From assembly GCF_000733295.1 (NCBI RefSeq), contig NZ_JPMI01000003.1, positions 1 through 64,000 on the forward strand: a stretch of DNA of 64,000 nucleotides, written 5' to 3'. This DNA is from Archangium violaceum Cb vi76 (GTDB taxonomy: Bacteria > Myxococcota > Myxococcia > Myxococcales > Myxococcaceae). How positions within the stretch are numbered: the first letter of the stretch is position 1; the number at the start of each line of letters is the position of its first letter. Shown here in pieces: positions 51,657 to 60,076 of the stretch. The position numbers and the translations under genes were made by a program. The notes beneath the pieces were generated by a model. The model made no database searches. It was not told the DNA's origin and saw only the letters and a program-made list of their open reading frames with translations.

Positions 51657-53393
51657 TCACATCACCTCCAGTGCGCCGTCGTTCACGGTGACCCTGGCGC
51701 CCTTGACCGCGACCTCTCCCGCGTTGGACCGCAGGGCCACGCCCTGCCGGGCCTCGAGCGAGAAGTGGGCGCACTCCACGCTCAGCGCTCCTCCGCTCTT
51801 GAGCGTCATGTTCCCCTGGCTCTCCAGGGAGATGGCCCCCCGGGCCTGGATCTTCAGCTCCTGCTCCACCTGGAGGCTCATGGAGTTGGCCGCCGAGTCG
51901 ATGAGGAGGAGGTTCCTGCCCGTCTTGTCGCTGAGGATGACCTTCTCCTTTCCTTCCGTGTCGTCCAGGGTGAAGGTGTGGCCGCTGCGCGACTTGAGGA
52001 CGCGCAGGTCGTTCTTGCCGTCGTCATTGGCGGCGGGCGGCTTCGCCTTGCCGTTCCAGACCGAGCCGATGACGTAGGGCGCGGTGATGTCCCCGTGCTC
52101 GAACATGACGAGCACCTCGTCGTCCACCTCGGGCGGCAGGAAGAGGCCCCGCTCGCCGCCGGCCATGGGCGTGGCCACCCGGGCCCAGCCCGTCTCCAGG
52201 TTCGGGTCCAGCCACGGCAGCATCAGCTTCACGCGCCCCAGGCCGTCGGGATCCTTCGTGTTCGTCACCCGCCCCACGACGACGCCGTGGATGCGGCCCG
52301 AGGACTCGTCGGCGGAGACCAGCTCGTCCGGGCAGTCCGGGAGGTGCGTGCCCCGCGCGCCGCCCTGCACGTCGAAGCGGGTGCGGTAGCCCTCGGTGCG
52401 CGAGTACACGTGCATGGCCTGGGTGACCTGGTAGACGCCGCTGAAGCGCTCGCCCATGCCGGTGAGCCGGACGAGCTCGCCCGCCCGCACCCCGGGGGTG
52501 CCGAAGCAGGACCCCGAGCCGGAGACGGCACCCGCGAACAGGCGCTCCAGCTCCGCCAGGGCGAAGGCGTCCGCGTCGGCCTGCTGGTCCACGGCCCGGC
52601 GGGTGAGGATGCGCACCTGACCGCCGTGGAGCTTGTCGCGGCCCATCGTCCCCACCCGCTTGCCGAGGCTGGAGGCCCTGGCCGTTCCCACCACCCGCTC
52701 GGCCTTGCTCACGTCCATGCCCCGTACCTCCACCGCGCTGACCAGGGAGGCGGCGGACAGCCGCGGCGAGAACTCGAGCAGCCCCGTGTCCAGGGAGAGC
52801 GTCAGCGTGGGCGAGGCCGAGTCACTCCGGTGCCGGAAGTGGAGCGTCTTGCCGTCGATGGACAGCGCACAGCTGGCCTCGCGGGCCAGCATGTGGAGGA
52901 AGGCCAGATCCGACTGGTTGTTCTGCACCACCCGCTCGCGCTCGAGCGTGACGCCTGTCACCTGGGCCTGGAGCCCGTTCTGCTGGGCCACCTCGCGGGC
53001 GATCTCCGCGTGGGAGCGGCCGACGAAGGCGCGCGTCTTCTGCCCGCGCGCCATGAAGTGGCGGGCATCCAGCCCCGACACCACCAGGGAGGGCGGCTGT
53101 CCGGCCGAGGCCGTCAGCTCGAGGTCGGTGATCTCACCGTAGAGCAGCGAGGTGAGCTGGCCGGAGTAGCCCATGGAGATCTCCACCTTGTTGCCCACGG
53201 CCAGCCGCGCATCGTCCACCCAGGTGTACTGGAGCGTGTCCATGTCCCAGGTGAGCAGGCGCAGGGTGAAGCGGCCGGACATGCCCACGGTCTGCTCGAC
53301 GGTGACCTCGAGCACGTCCTCATCGAGCTCCGGGGGCAGCGGGCCGTTGTCGATGGTTACCTTCAGCTGGGGGAGCGGGGATGGGCTCAGCAT
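51657..53393 (-). CDS. VgrG/gpD-like spike protein (Afp8-type)
   Basis: 578 residues. N-terminal half is a phage late-control D-like hub (LKVTIDNGPLPPELDEDVLE, RSHAEIAREVAQQNGL, QSDLAFLHMLAREA). The gp5-type OB-fold follows (GVVVGRVTNTKDPDGLGRVK, TGWARVATPMAG, FEHGDITAPYVIGSVWNG). The C-terminus is a beta-helix-like needle (LQVEQELKIQARGAISLES, GNMTLKSGGALSVEC). It punctures the target envelope. No PAAR tip gene was found beside it. Confidence 0.92.
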   Translation of the reverse strand: MLSPSPLPQLKVTIDNGPLPPELDEDVLEVTVEQTVGMSGRFTLRLLTWDMDTLQYTWVDDARLAVGNKVEISMGYSGQLTSLLYGEITDLELTASAGQPPSLVVSGLDARHFMARGQKTRAFVGRSHAEIAREVAQQNGLQAQVTGVTLERERVVQNNQSDLAFLHMLAREASCALSIDGKTLHFRHRSDSASPTLTLSLDTGLLEFSPRLSAASLVSAVEVRGMDVSKAERVVGTARASSLGKRVGTMGRDKLHGGQVRILTRRAVDQQADADAFALAELERLFAGAVSGSGSCFGTPGVRAGELVRLTGMGERFSGVYQVTQAMHVYSRTEGYRTRFDVQGGARGTHLPDCPDELVSADESSGRIHGVVVGRVTNTKDPDGLGRVKLMLPWLDPNLETGWARVATPMAGGERGLFLPPEVDDEVLVMFEHGDITAPYVIGSVWNGKAKPPAANDDGKNDLRVLKSRSGHTFTLDDTEGKEKVILSDKTGRNLLLIDSAANSMSLQVEQELKIQARGAISLESQGNMTLKSGGALSVECAHFSLEARQGVALRSNAGEVAVKGARVTVNDGALEVM

Positions 53394-53403
53394 GGTGTGC
53401 CTC

Positions 53404-54171
53404 TCACTTGCTCAACGGGGGAATGGTGAGGACGCGGCCCGGCTCCAGGCGGCCCGGTGCCTCGATGCCATTGGCGCGGGCGATGGGGCGCCACAGCGAC
53501 GCATCGTTGTACTCCTCGTAGGCGATGCTGCTCAGGGTGTCGCCGCGGCGCACGACGCGCTTGCTGGCCACGTCCGCCGAGTGCACCTCGCGCGCCCGCA
53601 GCTCCTGGGCGGTGGGCCTGTGCCTGAAGGTGCAGGACAGGGTCGCCCGCACCGGCGTCCCATCCGCCATGAAGTGGGTGAAGGTCTGGTGGAGCTGGGT
53701 GAGCACTCCGTGCAGCAACTGGTACTCGCCCCACATGAGCTTGCAGAACGGAGGGCGGTGCAGCTCGCGGTTCACCCGCGCCAGCCCGGCGAACTGGTCC
53801 GTGTATTGGACCACGTCCGTCCCGGTGGAGGCCTCGAGCTCCGCGGGTGCCCTGCCCGCCAACCTCCCGAGCCCGGAGAGGGCGCCGCCCGCAGGGGGGC
53901 CCTCATAAGTATCGAAGAAGAGGTCCAGCGTCAGCGCCGCCGGGTTGCTGCTCTCGAACTCGAAGGTGTGCGTCGGGCCGGACGGCGAATGGGTCGATTC
54001 GAAATTCCAGTCGACGCTCTGCTCGTAGACGAGCTGGCTGGGGTTGAAGAGGGCCTGGAGTTCCCCGCTGAAGGCGTTGGCCTGCCGCTTCTCGTAGAGG
54101 ATCTTCAGCTTCTGCAGCGAGCCGCTGCTGGAGAGGGAGGGGCCCGGGGCGGAAAGACGTTGGATGCTCAT
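53404..54171 (-). CDS. LysM hub protein of the injection system (Afp7-type)
   Basis: 255 residues. The N-terminus (KLKILYEKRQANAFSGELQA, LFNPSQLVYEQSVDWNFEST) is characteristic of the eCIS 'CIS tube protein' family linking tube and spike. A LysM-type domain ends the protein (RVVRRGDTLSSIAYEEYNDA, then ARANGIEAPGRLEPGRVLTI). In Afp7 this module binds within the baseplate rather than peptidoglycan. Its start overlaps the Pro-rich gene's stop (ATGA). Confidence 0.9.
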   Translation of the reverse strand: MSIQRLSAPGPSLSSSGSLQKLKILYEKRQANAFSGELQALFNPSQLVYEQSVDWNFESTHSPSGPTHTFEFESSNPAALTLDLFFDTYEGPPAGGALSGLGRLAGRAPAELEASTGTDVVQYTDQFAGLARVNRELHRPPFCKLMWGEYQLLHGVLTQLHQTFTHFMADGTPVRATLSCTFRHRPTAQELRAREVHSADVASKRVVRRGDTLSSIAYEEYNDASLWRPIARANGIEAPGRLEPGRVLTIPPLSK

Positions 54172-55346
54172 CGCGGCTGCCCTCTTCTGATGCGGTCATC
54201 CGCCAGTTGGCGCATCAGCTTGCGCTGGACCTTGTCGACCAGCTCATCGACGTCGAGCCCGCGCGGCGCGGAGGGCTCGCCGGGAGGCGGACCTGGGGGC
54301 GGCGTGACGGGGATGACAGGGGGAGCACGCGGCGTGGCGGCCTGGGACGCGGGCATGGGCTCCGCCGCGGAGGCGCCCGGCGAGGTGTGGCCCGAAGTGC
54401 CGGGGGGACCTCCCGAGGTGACCGCGGAATGCACCAGCGGCGTGCCGGTGCCCTTCCAACTGGAGCCGCCGCTCCCCGGCGGACTCGGGGAGACGCGGGG
54501 CACCTGGAGCACGGGCTCGGAGCGGGCCCCCGCGGGCCGCGCCTCCAGCGCGGTGAGGCTCCTCGCGCCCGGACCGGGCGGCTGCGACCCGGGGGGCGCG
54601 GCGTGCGCCGTGGAAACGAACGACACGCTCCGCTCCTGGACGAGCTGGACGAGGGGATGCGAAGCGCCGGGCCCTGCGCCAGCGGGCACGGGGCCGCTGC
54701 CCGGCGGAGCTGGCGAGGGCCGCTGCGTGGACAGGGGCCTCACCCGTGGCCGCTGCGCGGAGGGGGCGCGCACCTCGGGTCTCGTCGTGGAGACGGAGCG
54801 CACCTCGGGTCGCGGCACGGAGAGTGAGGGAGCCGGCTCATGCTCCGGCGGGGGACGGGCCCTCTCCGTGCGCTCGGGAGACGGGTTGGACGGACGAGCG
54901 AGGGACGGAGCCGGGAGGTGTTGCCACACCGGAGGCATGACGGCGGGCGGCGGCGGAGCGGGAGGCCGGGGGGAACCCGGCCGGACGCGAGGCAGGGACG
55001 TGGGGCTCGGACGCTCGGGCCGCGGTGGGGCCTCGCCAGCTGGAGCCTCCCGCGTCACCACCGTGCGCACCTCCGCCTCGGGCGTGAGCCACACGGCGTG
55101 CACCACGGGCACCTGCCCCTGCCCGTGGCCCTCGTGGATGCGATGGCGCCGGGCCAGGTAGCCCAGCAGCGGCAGACGGCCCCCCATCGCCTCGATTCCC
55201 GCGAGAATGCGCCGCGACAGCTCCAGCGGCACGAGCGCCGGCTCATCCCGGTGGCGCAGCAGCCGGCGGAGCAGCCTTGGATCCAACGCCTCCGGTCTGC
55301 TCTCCAGGGGAGGCGGGCGCGAGCGCGTCTGGGTGGGTTCTCTCAT
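54168..55346 (-). CDS. Proline-rich spacer protein of the injection system
   Basis: 392 residues. A folded N-terminus (about 18-105; LLRRLLRHRDEPALVPLELS) is followed by ~250 residues very rich in Pro, Ser, Arg and Ala, including a ~10-residue repeat RPEVRSVSTT, RPEVRAPSAQ, RPRVRPLSTQ. The last 30 residues form an amphipathic helix (VDELVDKVQRKLMRQLADDR) that looks like a docking motif. Between the second tube and the LysM hub gene, 9 bp after the tube stop. No homologue named; length could be functional. Confidence 0.75.
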   Translation of the reverse strand: MREPTQTRSRPPPLESRPEALDPRLLRRLLRHRDEPALVPLELSRRILAGIEAMGGRLPLLGYLARRHRIHEGHGQGQVPVVHAVWLTPEAEVRTVVTREAPAGEAPPRPERPSPTSLPRVRPGSPRPPAPPPPAVMPPVWQHLPAPSLARPSNPSPERTERARPPPEHEPAPSLSVPRPEVRSVSTTRPEVRAPSAQRPRVRPLSTQRPSPAPPGSGPVPAGAGPGASHPLVQLVQERSVSFVSTAHAAPPGSQPPGPGARSLTALEARPAGARSEPVLQVPRVSPSPPGSGGSSWKGTGTPLVHSAVTSGGPPGTSGHTSPGASAAEPMPASQAATPRAPPVIPVTPPPGPPPGEPSAPRGLDVDELVDKVQRKLMRQLADDRIRRGQPR

Positions 55347-55355
55347 CGCTCCGGC

Positions 55356-55889
55356 TCACTTCCCCAGGGGGGAGGCGACCCGCCCCCCCGAGACGACCGT
55401 GCTGAGCAGGGAGCGCGAGAGGCCCCGGTGGACCAGCTCCAGGCGCTCGATGGCCACCTGGGTGTCCTGGCTCGCGTCGAACGCCGGCCCGGACCACTTC
55501 ACCGGCAGCGCGTCCTTGAAGTCCCACCACATGACGGGCAGGCGCTGGGCGTCCAGCAGCATGATGGTGCCGCTCCTGCGCCAGATGACGCCACGGCGCG
55601 TCTGGTCATACCAGTTCCACAGCATGTCCAGTCCCGTCAGCCCGTGGGAGAGCACCAGGTTGGGGTACGTCGTCTGCTTCAGCACCTTGTGCACGTAGCC
55701 GCTGACGCCTCCCTCCACGAAGTCCTCCACCTCGATGGTGCTCTCCAGCCCCTGCACCTGGCTGAAGCCCCCGGTCAGCAGCCCCTCCAGCTCCACCAGG
55801 AAGTTGCAGCCCAGGTACGGATCCAGCCGCTTGCCTTGCGCACCGGTGACCAGCGCGAAGGCGGCATTCGTGCCTGCGGGGATGCTCAT
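55356..55889 (-). CDS. gp19-type inner tube protein (Afp5-like)
   Basis: 177 residues. RLDPYLGCNFLVELEGLLTG, GFSQVQGLESTIEVEDF, TYPNLVLSHGLTGLDMLWNW and WWDFKDALPVKWSGPAFDAS are the T4 gp19/Afp tube motifs. It is longer than the other tube protein and encoded nearer the hub genes, as Afp5, which starts the tube at the baseplate. C-terminal Ser/Gly-rich tail. Confidence 0.92.
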   Translation of the reverse strand: MSIPAGTNAAFALVTGAQGKRLDPYLGCNFLVELEGLLTGGFSQVQGLESTIEVEDFVEGGVSGYVHKVLKQTTYPNLVLSHGLTGLDMLWNWYDQTRRGVIWRRSGTIMLLDAQRLPVMWWDFKDALPVKWSGPAFDASQDTQVAIERLELVHRGLSRSLLSTVVSGGRVASPLGK

Positions 55890-55899
55890 GCCGTGCTCC

Positions 55900-56076
55900 T
55901 CAGGACTGGCGGGCGCGCCCGGCCAGCTCGTTGATGCGCTCGTTCATGCGCGACACCTCCGCCACCCAGCGCTGGCGCTCGCGGTGCTCCAGGGCCATCA
56001 CCTGCTCGTAGGACCAGTGCAGGTAGTGCGACAGGAAGGCTACCTCCTCGAACAACCGCTCCGAGGGGTAGCTCAC
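55900..56076 (-). CDS. DUF6760-like small protein
   Basis: 58 residues, start GTG at 56076 overlapping the upstream stop (GTGA). The sequence (SYPSERLFEEVAFLSHYLHW, SYEQVMALEHRERQRWVAEV) matches the short helical DUF6760 type encoded between the two tube genes of eCIS loci. Likely a tube or assembly accessory; missed easily because of its size and GTG start. Confidence 0.82.
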   Translation of the reverse strand: MSYPSERLFEEVAFLSHYLHWSYEQVMALEHRERQRWVAEVSRMNERINELAGRARQS

Positions 56077-56441
56077 GATTCCCCCACGGGGCTGGCCTCC
56101 ACCTCGAACTCGCCCTGGCAGTGGGGGCAGGCCACCCGCAGCCGGGCATGGCCGCTCTCGTTGATGCGCCGGTAGAAGTCCTGGAGGTAGAGCAGGTCCC
56201 CGGACAGCAGGCCCTCGAGCGTCTTCGGGTTGATGAACTCCACGCTCCCCAGCCGGGTGATCACCCGGGACAGCAGGATGATGACCAGGTAGCCAGGGTT
56301 GGACTGGACGCGCGCGTCCTTGAGCGGGGCGATCTCATCCAGCGCAGTGGACAGGCGCATGATGCCCTCGCGGTGGACCGCGCCGGACTCGTCCCGGTAG
56401 CCGAGCGGGAGGGTGAAGGGGAACTCGGTCGTCGTGTTCAT
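56073..56441 (-). CDS. Tail assembly-type protein with CxxC motif
   Basis: 122 residues from MNTTTEFPFTLPLGYRDESG. MRLSTALDEIAPLKDARVQS, NPGYLVIILLSRVITRLG and LEGLLSGDLLYLQDFYRRIN resemble small phage tail assembly proteins. A CPHCQGEFEVEAS segment near the C-terminus is a zinc-ribbon half; only two cysteines are present. Between the two tube genes, translationally coupled to the DUF6760-like gene. Confidence 0.75.
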   Translation of the reverse strand: MNTTTEFPFTLPLGYRDESGAVHREGIMRLSTALDEIAPLKDARVQSNPGYLVIILLSRVITRLGSVEFINPKTLEGLLSGDLLYLQDFYRRINESGHARLRVACPHCQGEFEVEASPVGES

Positions 56442-56448
56442 GGGGCCT

Positions 56449-56889
56449 CTACCACTTCTGCACTTCGATTCCCTCGTGGGTGAGCTCCAGCGTCTCGATG
56501 CCGAGCTCGTCCGTCGTGGCGTCGAAGCTGGGGCCGGACCACTTGGAGGGCCAGGCGTTGCGCACGTTCCAGCGGATCTTCTCCGCGCCCGTGTCATCCC
56601 GGAGGATGATGGAGAGGGTGCGGCGCACCGGGGCTCCCTTCGAGACGCCCTCGCGCCAGTCCCACAGCGCCCGGTCGTCGGTGATGCCGCGCTTGAGGGT
56701 GATGGTGGAGAACGAGAGCAGGCTGGGAATCTCCCGGTGGCCGAGCGTCGGGTCCGTGCCCTCGCGGTACTTGGAGGAGTTGGTGCTGCTCTCCAGGCCC
56801 GAGCACTCCTTGAAACCCATGCGGGTGATGCCGTCCAACTCCACGGCGAAGTTGTAGCTGCCGAAGGGATCCTTGCGCTCCATTGCCAT
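56449..56889 (-). CDS. gp19-type inner tube protein (Afp1-like, main tube)
   Basis: 146 residues, the usual size. KDPFGSYNFAVELDGITRMG, FKECSGLESSTNSSKYREGT, TLKRGITDDRALWDWREG and RNAWPSKWSGPSFDATTDEL match the Afp1/Pvc1 tube family. Polymerises as the inner tube carrying or adjoining the cargo. Confidence 0.94.
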   Translation of the reverse strand: MAMERKDPFGSYNFAVELDGITRMGFKECSGLESSTNSSKYREGTDPTLGHREIPSLLSFSTITLKRGITDDRALWDWREGVSKGAPVRRTLSIILRDDTGAEKIRWNVRNAWPSKWSGPSFDATTDELGIETLELTHEGIEVQKW

Positions 56890-56921
56890 GTGGGGCTCCT
56901 TGAAGAAGAAGGGACGGACGC

Positions 56922-58094
56922 TCAGCCCGGTGTCACCACCGCCGTCCCGGCCGCGTCGTGGATGAGGTGGATGACGATGAACTCACGGGGCGTGGCGGGC
57001 GCCAGCCCGAGCTCGACGACGAGCCGCCCCTGCTCCCGGGACGCGGGCGGATTGTTCTCGGCATCGCACTTCACATAGAAGGCCTCCTCCGGCGTGGTGC
57101 CCTGGAAGGCGCCCCCGAGGTAGAGCTTCTCGAGATGCCCGGTCAGCTCCCGGCGCACCCGGACCCAGAGCCGCAGATCGTGGGGCTCGAACGTGACCCA
57201 GGCCATGGTGCGCACCAGCCAGCGGCGCAAGGTGAGGAACAGCCGCCGGACGTTGAGGTAGCGCCAGTCCCGAGCCGCGCTCAGGGTGCGGGCGCCGAAG
57301 GCCCGGATGCCTCGTCCGGGCAGGGCGCGCAGGCCGTTGATGCCCTGCGAGTTGAGCGCCTCGGGGCGCGCCAGGGCGTGCTCCACGTCCAGGGCGCCCT
57401 CGAGCAGCTCGTTGGCGGGCGCCTTGTGGACTCCGGCGCGCCGGTCCGTGCGCGCGTAGGTGCCCGCCAGGTGGCCGCAGGGCGGCACGAAGGCCAGGCC
57501 CCGCCCGTCGCTCCGGCTCACCTGGATCCACGGGTAGTACAGGGCCCCCAGGCCCAGGAGCTCCGGCGCGTCCGCGAGCTGGCCGAGGAGTGTGTCCTTG
57601 TACGTCTTGAACGATGACGGGCCCGAGAGCATGTCGCGCTCGTCCGCGCCTTGCGGCGAGTCCAGGAGGGCGAAGCAGTCCCCGCGCTCGCCGCAGAACC
57701 GCAGCAGCCGGGCCTGGGCCGCGGCGAGCTCGTCCACGCCGGCCGAGTCAGGCAGCAGGCAGGGGCCGCAGACCAGGTCCACGTCCTCCTCGTCCTTCAG
57801 CGTGGCGAGCCCTTGCTCCAGCGTCCTGCCTTTGCCCAGCGGAACCACCCAGCACTGCTCGCCACCATTCTCGAAGAAGCCTCGCACCGCGCAGGCCAGG
57901 TAGAGGGGGGCGTCCTTCCACCACGCCTCGAGCTGGCCCGGGCGCGTGAGCTGCTTCCAGTCGAGCGGGGCCGGGCCCTGGGTGAAGGCCAGGAAGGCGG
58001 GCACACCCGTGCGCAATACGCCGGCCGGCGGTCGCTCCTCGACCGGGGCGAGATTCACTCCGGGGGCAGGGGCTTGCATCGACATGTCTGGCAT
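56922..58094 (-). CDS. Contractile sheath protein 2
   Basis: 390 residues. C-terminal half shows the sheath core: RYLNVRRLFLTLRRWLVRTM, AFQGTTPEEAFYVKCDAENN, EFIVIHLIHD. The N-terminus lacks the SPGVYVEE-type start seen in the first sheath, as expected for a second sheath paralogue (Afp3/4-like) at the baseplate or cap end. A short DNA block near its 5'-proximal neighbour's equivalent (57050-57105) is almost identical to 58250-58305 in the first sheath gene. Confidence 0.93.
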   Translation of the reverse strand: MPDMSMQAPAPGVNLAPVEERPPAGVLRTGVPAFLAFTQGPAPLDWKQLTRPGQLEAWWKDAPLYLACAVRGFFENGGEQCWVVPLGKGRTLEQGLATLKDEEDVDLVCGPCLLPDSAGVDELAAAQARLLRFCGERGDCFALLDSPQGADERDMLSGPSSFKTYKDTLLGQLADAPELLGLGALYYPWIQVSRSDGRGLAFVPPCGHLAGTYARTDRRAGVHKAPANELLEGALDVEHALARPEALNSQGINGLRALPGRGIRAFGARTLSAARDWRYLNVRRLFLTLRRWLVRTMAWVTFEPHDLRLWVRVRRELTGHLEKLYLGGAFQGTTPEEAFYVKCDAENNPPASREQGRLVVELGLAPATPREFIVIHLIHDAAGTAVVTPG

Positions 58095-58130
58095 GGGCCG
58101 GCCTGGGTGGGAGACGTGGGGCGCGGCGCG

Positions 58131-59303
58131 CTATTGGCTCGTGGGCCCGGACCACTGGCCGATCTTGAAGATGACGAACTCGGCGGGCCGGGTGATGGCC
58201 ACGCCGATCTCGGTGATGACCCGGCCCACGTCGCGCTCCGCGGGCGGGTTGTTCTCCGCATCGCACTTCACATAGAAGGCCTCCTCCGGCGTGGCGCCGA
58301 ACAGCGCTCCGGTGCTCCACACCTGCGTCAGGAAGGCCCGCGTGTTGCGGGTGATGCGCGCCCAGAGCTCCGGGTTGTTGGGCTCGAAGACGGCCCACTG
58401 CAGGCCCCCATCGATCGAGTCACGCAGGTAGCAGAAGAGGCGGCGGACGTTGACGTAGCGGAAGTCCGCCTCCGAGCTGTCCGCGCGGGTGCGCGCGCCC
58501 CACACCTTGATGGTGCCATCCAGGTCGCGGATGCAGTTGATGCCCTCCGGGTTCAGCCCGTCCTGAAGGCTGGTGCTGATGGGCCATCTCACGTCCAACG
58601 CGCCGCGCACGGGCTCGTTGGCGGGAGCCTTGTGCACCCCGCGCGTCGCGTCCACGCGGGCGTAGATGCCGGCCACGTGGCCGACGGGGGGCACGTACTT
58701 GAGCCCCTTGGTGAGCGGATCGTCCTGGGTGGCCGGGTCAAAGACCTGGAGCCACGGATAGTAGCAGGCGGCGTAGCTGGACCTCTTGGAAAGAGGCGGA
58801 CTGTCCGGGGGCGTGGCCTCCTTGTTCAGGTTGCCCGGAGCCGTTTCTCTCGGACCGTCGATCAGGGCAATCCGCTCCTTCATGTTTTCGCAGTGCGAGA
58901 TGAGGCTTTCCTGGGTGGTCGCGTCCGTGGCGCCGGGGGCGGCCACCATGGAGATCTCTCCAATGGCCTCGAAGCGCTCGAGCACCTCTTTCACGTCCGC
59001 CACGTTCTTTGCCCGGGCCACGTAGCAGCGGGTGCCGCCGTTGTTGAAGAACCCGTAGACGGCGTGGGCCAGGTTGCTGTGCCCTCCCTCGTTGGAGAAG
59101 TCTCCGAAGAGGCTCTTGAACTCCGTGAAGTGGGTGCAGAGCACCGCCCCGGTGGGAGCCACCAGCGGCTTGCCGTCCGGGCCGGGTGGGTCATTCTTGT
59201 AGATGCCGATGAATCCCGCGGTGCTGGTGCCGGCACCCTCGATGGGCATGACGCTCGAGGGCGTCTGCTCCACATAGACACCTGGCGATGCGTAGTTGGC
59301 CAT
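58131..59303 (-). CDS. Contractile sheath protein 1 (main sheath)
   Basis: 390 residues. Starts MANYASPGVYVEQTPSSVMP, the canonical N-terminal sheath strand, then TAGFIGIYKNDPPG and a C-terminal core RYVNVRRLFCYLRDSIDGGL, GATPEEAFYVKCDAENNPPA, FVIFKIGQW. Afp2/Pvc2-like. Energy-storing outer sheath that contracts to drive the tube. Confidence 0.95.
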   Translation of the reverse strand: MANYASPGVYVEQTPSSVMPIEGAGTSTAGFIGIYKNDPPGPDGKPLVAPTGAVLCTHFTEFKSLFGDFSNEGGHSNLAHAVYGFFNNGGTRCYVARAKNVADVKEVLERFEAIGEISMVAAPGATDATTQESLISHCENMKERIALIDGPRETAPGNLNKEATPPDSPPLSKRSSYAACYYPWLQVFDPATQDDPLTKGLKYVPPVGHVAGIYARVDATRGVHKAPANEPVRGALDVRWPISTSLQDGLNPEGINCIRDLDGTIKVWGARTRADSSEADFRYVNVRRLFCYLRDSIDGGLQWAVFEPNNPELWARITRNTRAFLTQVWSTGALFGATPEEAFYVKCDAENNPPAERDVGRVITEIGVAITRPAEFVIFKIGQWSGPTSQ

Positions 59304-59344
59304 ACATGCTCCTCCGTGTGCGCTTCAGGTTGGCGTCCCCGCGC

Positions 59345-60076
59345 TCAGCTCTTGCTCGAGCCCTCGGGCGGAGGGCGCCTCAGTAGCAACTCCAGGTGCT
59401 TCACCACTCCTCGCTCCAGGCGCACCGCGAGACGCGCCGGCGCGAACCCCCGGGCGGACACCTGCAGGGTGCGTGCACCGGGCTCGAGCCCATGCAGCAG
59501 GAAGCGGCCCTCCGCGTCCGTGAGGGCGCTCTCGCCGCTGCCCATCACCCGGACCCGGGCCATGGCGAGGGGCGAGGGGGACCCGCTCGTGCCGTCCACT
59601 TCCCCCGCGCCGCGGACCACTCCTTCGGCCGCCGTGGGGGGCAGGGCGAGGAGGGCGAGCGGGAAGGGGCCGCGCCGCGAGGAGACCTCGAGTCGCAGCG
59701 ATGCCGTGCCGTAGCGGGTGGCGGCCTGGGGCAACCGGGCGCTCAGCGTGTAGAGGCCCTCGGGCAGGTCCACGAAGTGGAAGGTGCCGTCGGGGAGGGA
59801 GCACGTGCGAGCGCGTGGCGCCCCCGCCAGGCCCATCCGCCAGGCCTCCGGGCCTTCCGTGATGACGAGCTCGGCCCCGGCGATCACCTTCCGTGTCCGA
59901 GCATCCACCACACGCCCCGCAATGCTCAGGCGGTGGCCGCGCACGGCGAGTGGCATGAGGCCCGGAGGCAGGGCGCTCGCTCCCGGAGTCACTGGGGTGG
60001 CTGGAGCGCTCGCCACCTCCCTGGCCCTGGTGGACTTCCGGGTACTCCTCGAGGTCTTCGGACTCCTGGTCGTCAT
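59345..60076 (-). CDS. Carboxypeptidase-regulatory-like domain protein of the injection system
   Basis: 243 residues from MTTRSPKTSRSTRK; basic, Thr/Pro-rich first ~45 residues, no signal peptide. Two Ig-like CarboxypepD_reg/CnaB-type domains follow: SIAGRVVDARTRKVIAGAEL with GTFHFVDLPEGLYTLSARLP, and MARVRVMGSGESALTDAEGR with FLLHGLEPGARTLQVSARGF. Between terminator and sheath genes; its ATG overlaps the terminator gene stop. Possibly a surface decoration or sheath-associated protein; precise role unknown. Confidence 0.8.
   Translation of the reverse strand: MTTRSPKTSRSTRKSTRAREVASAPATPVTPGASALPPGLMPLAVRGHRLSIAGRVVDARTRKVIAGAELVITEGPEAWRMGLAGAPRARTCSLPDGTFHFVDLPEGLYTLSARLPQAATRYGTASLRLEVSSRRGPFPLALLALPPTAAEGVVRGAGEVDGTSGSPSPLAMARVRVMGSGESALTDAEGRFLLHGLEPGARTLQVSARGFAPARLAVRLERGVVKHLELLLRRPPPEGSSKS

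Noticed and set aside
48774-53429. Plus-strand open frame of ~1550 codons across the baseplate genes
   Set aside because: No signal, repeats or motifs, and the opposite strand carries recognised baseplate and spike proteins.
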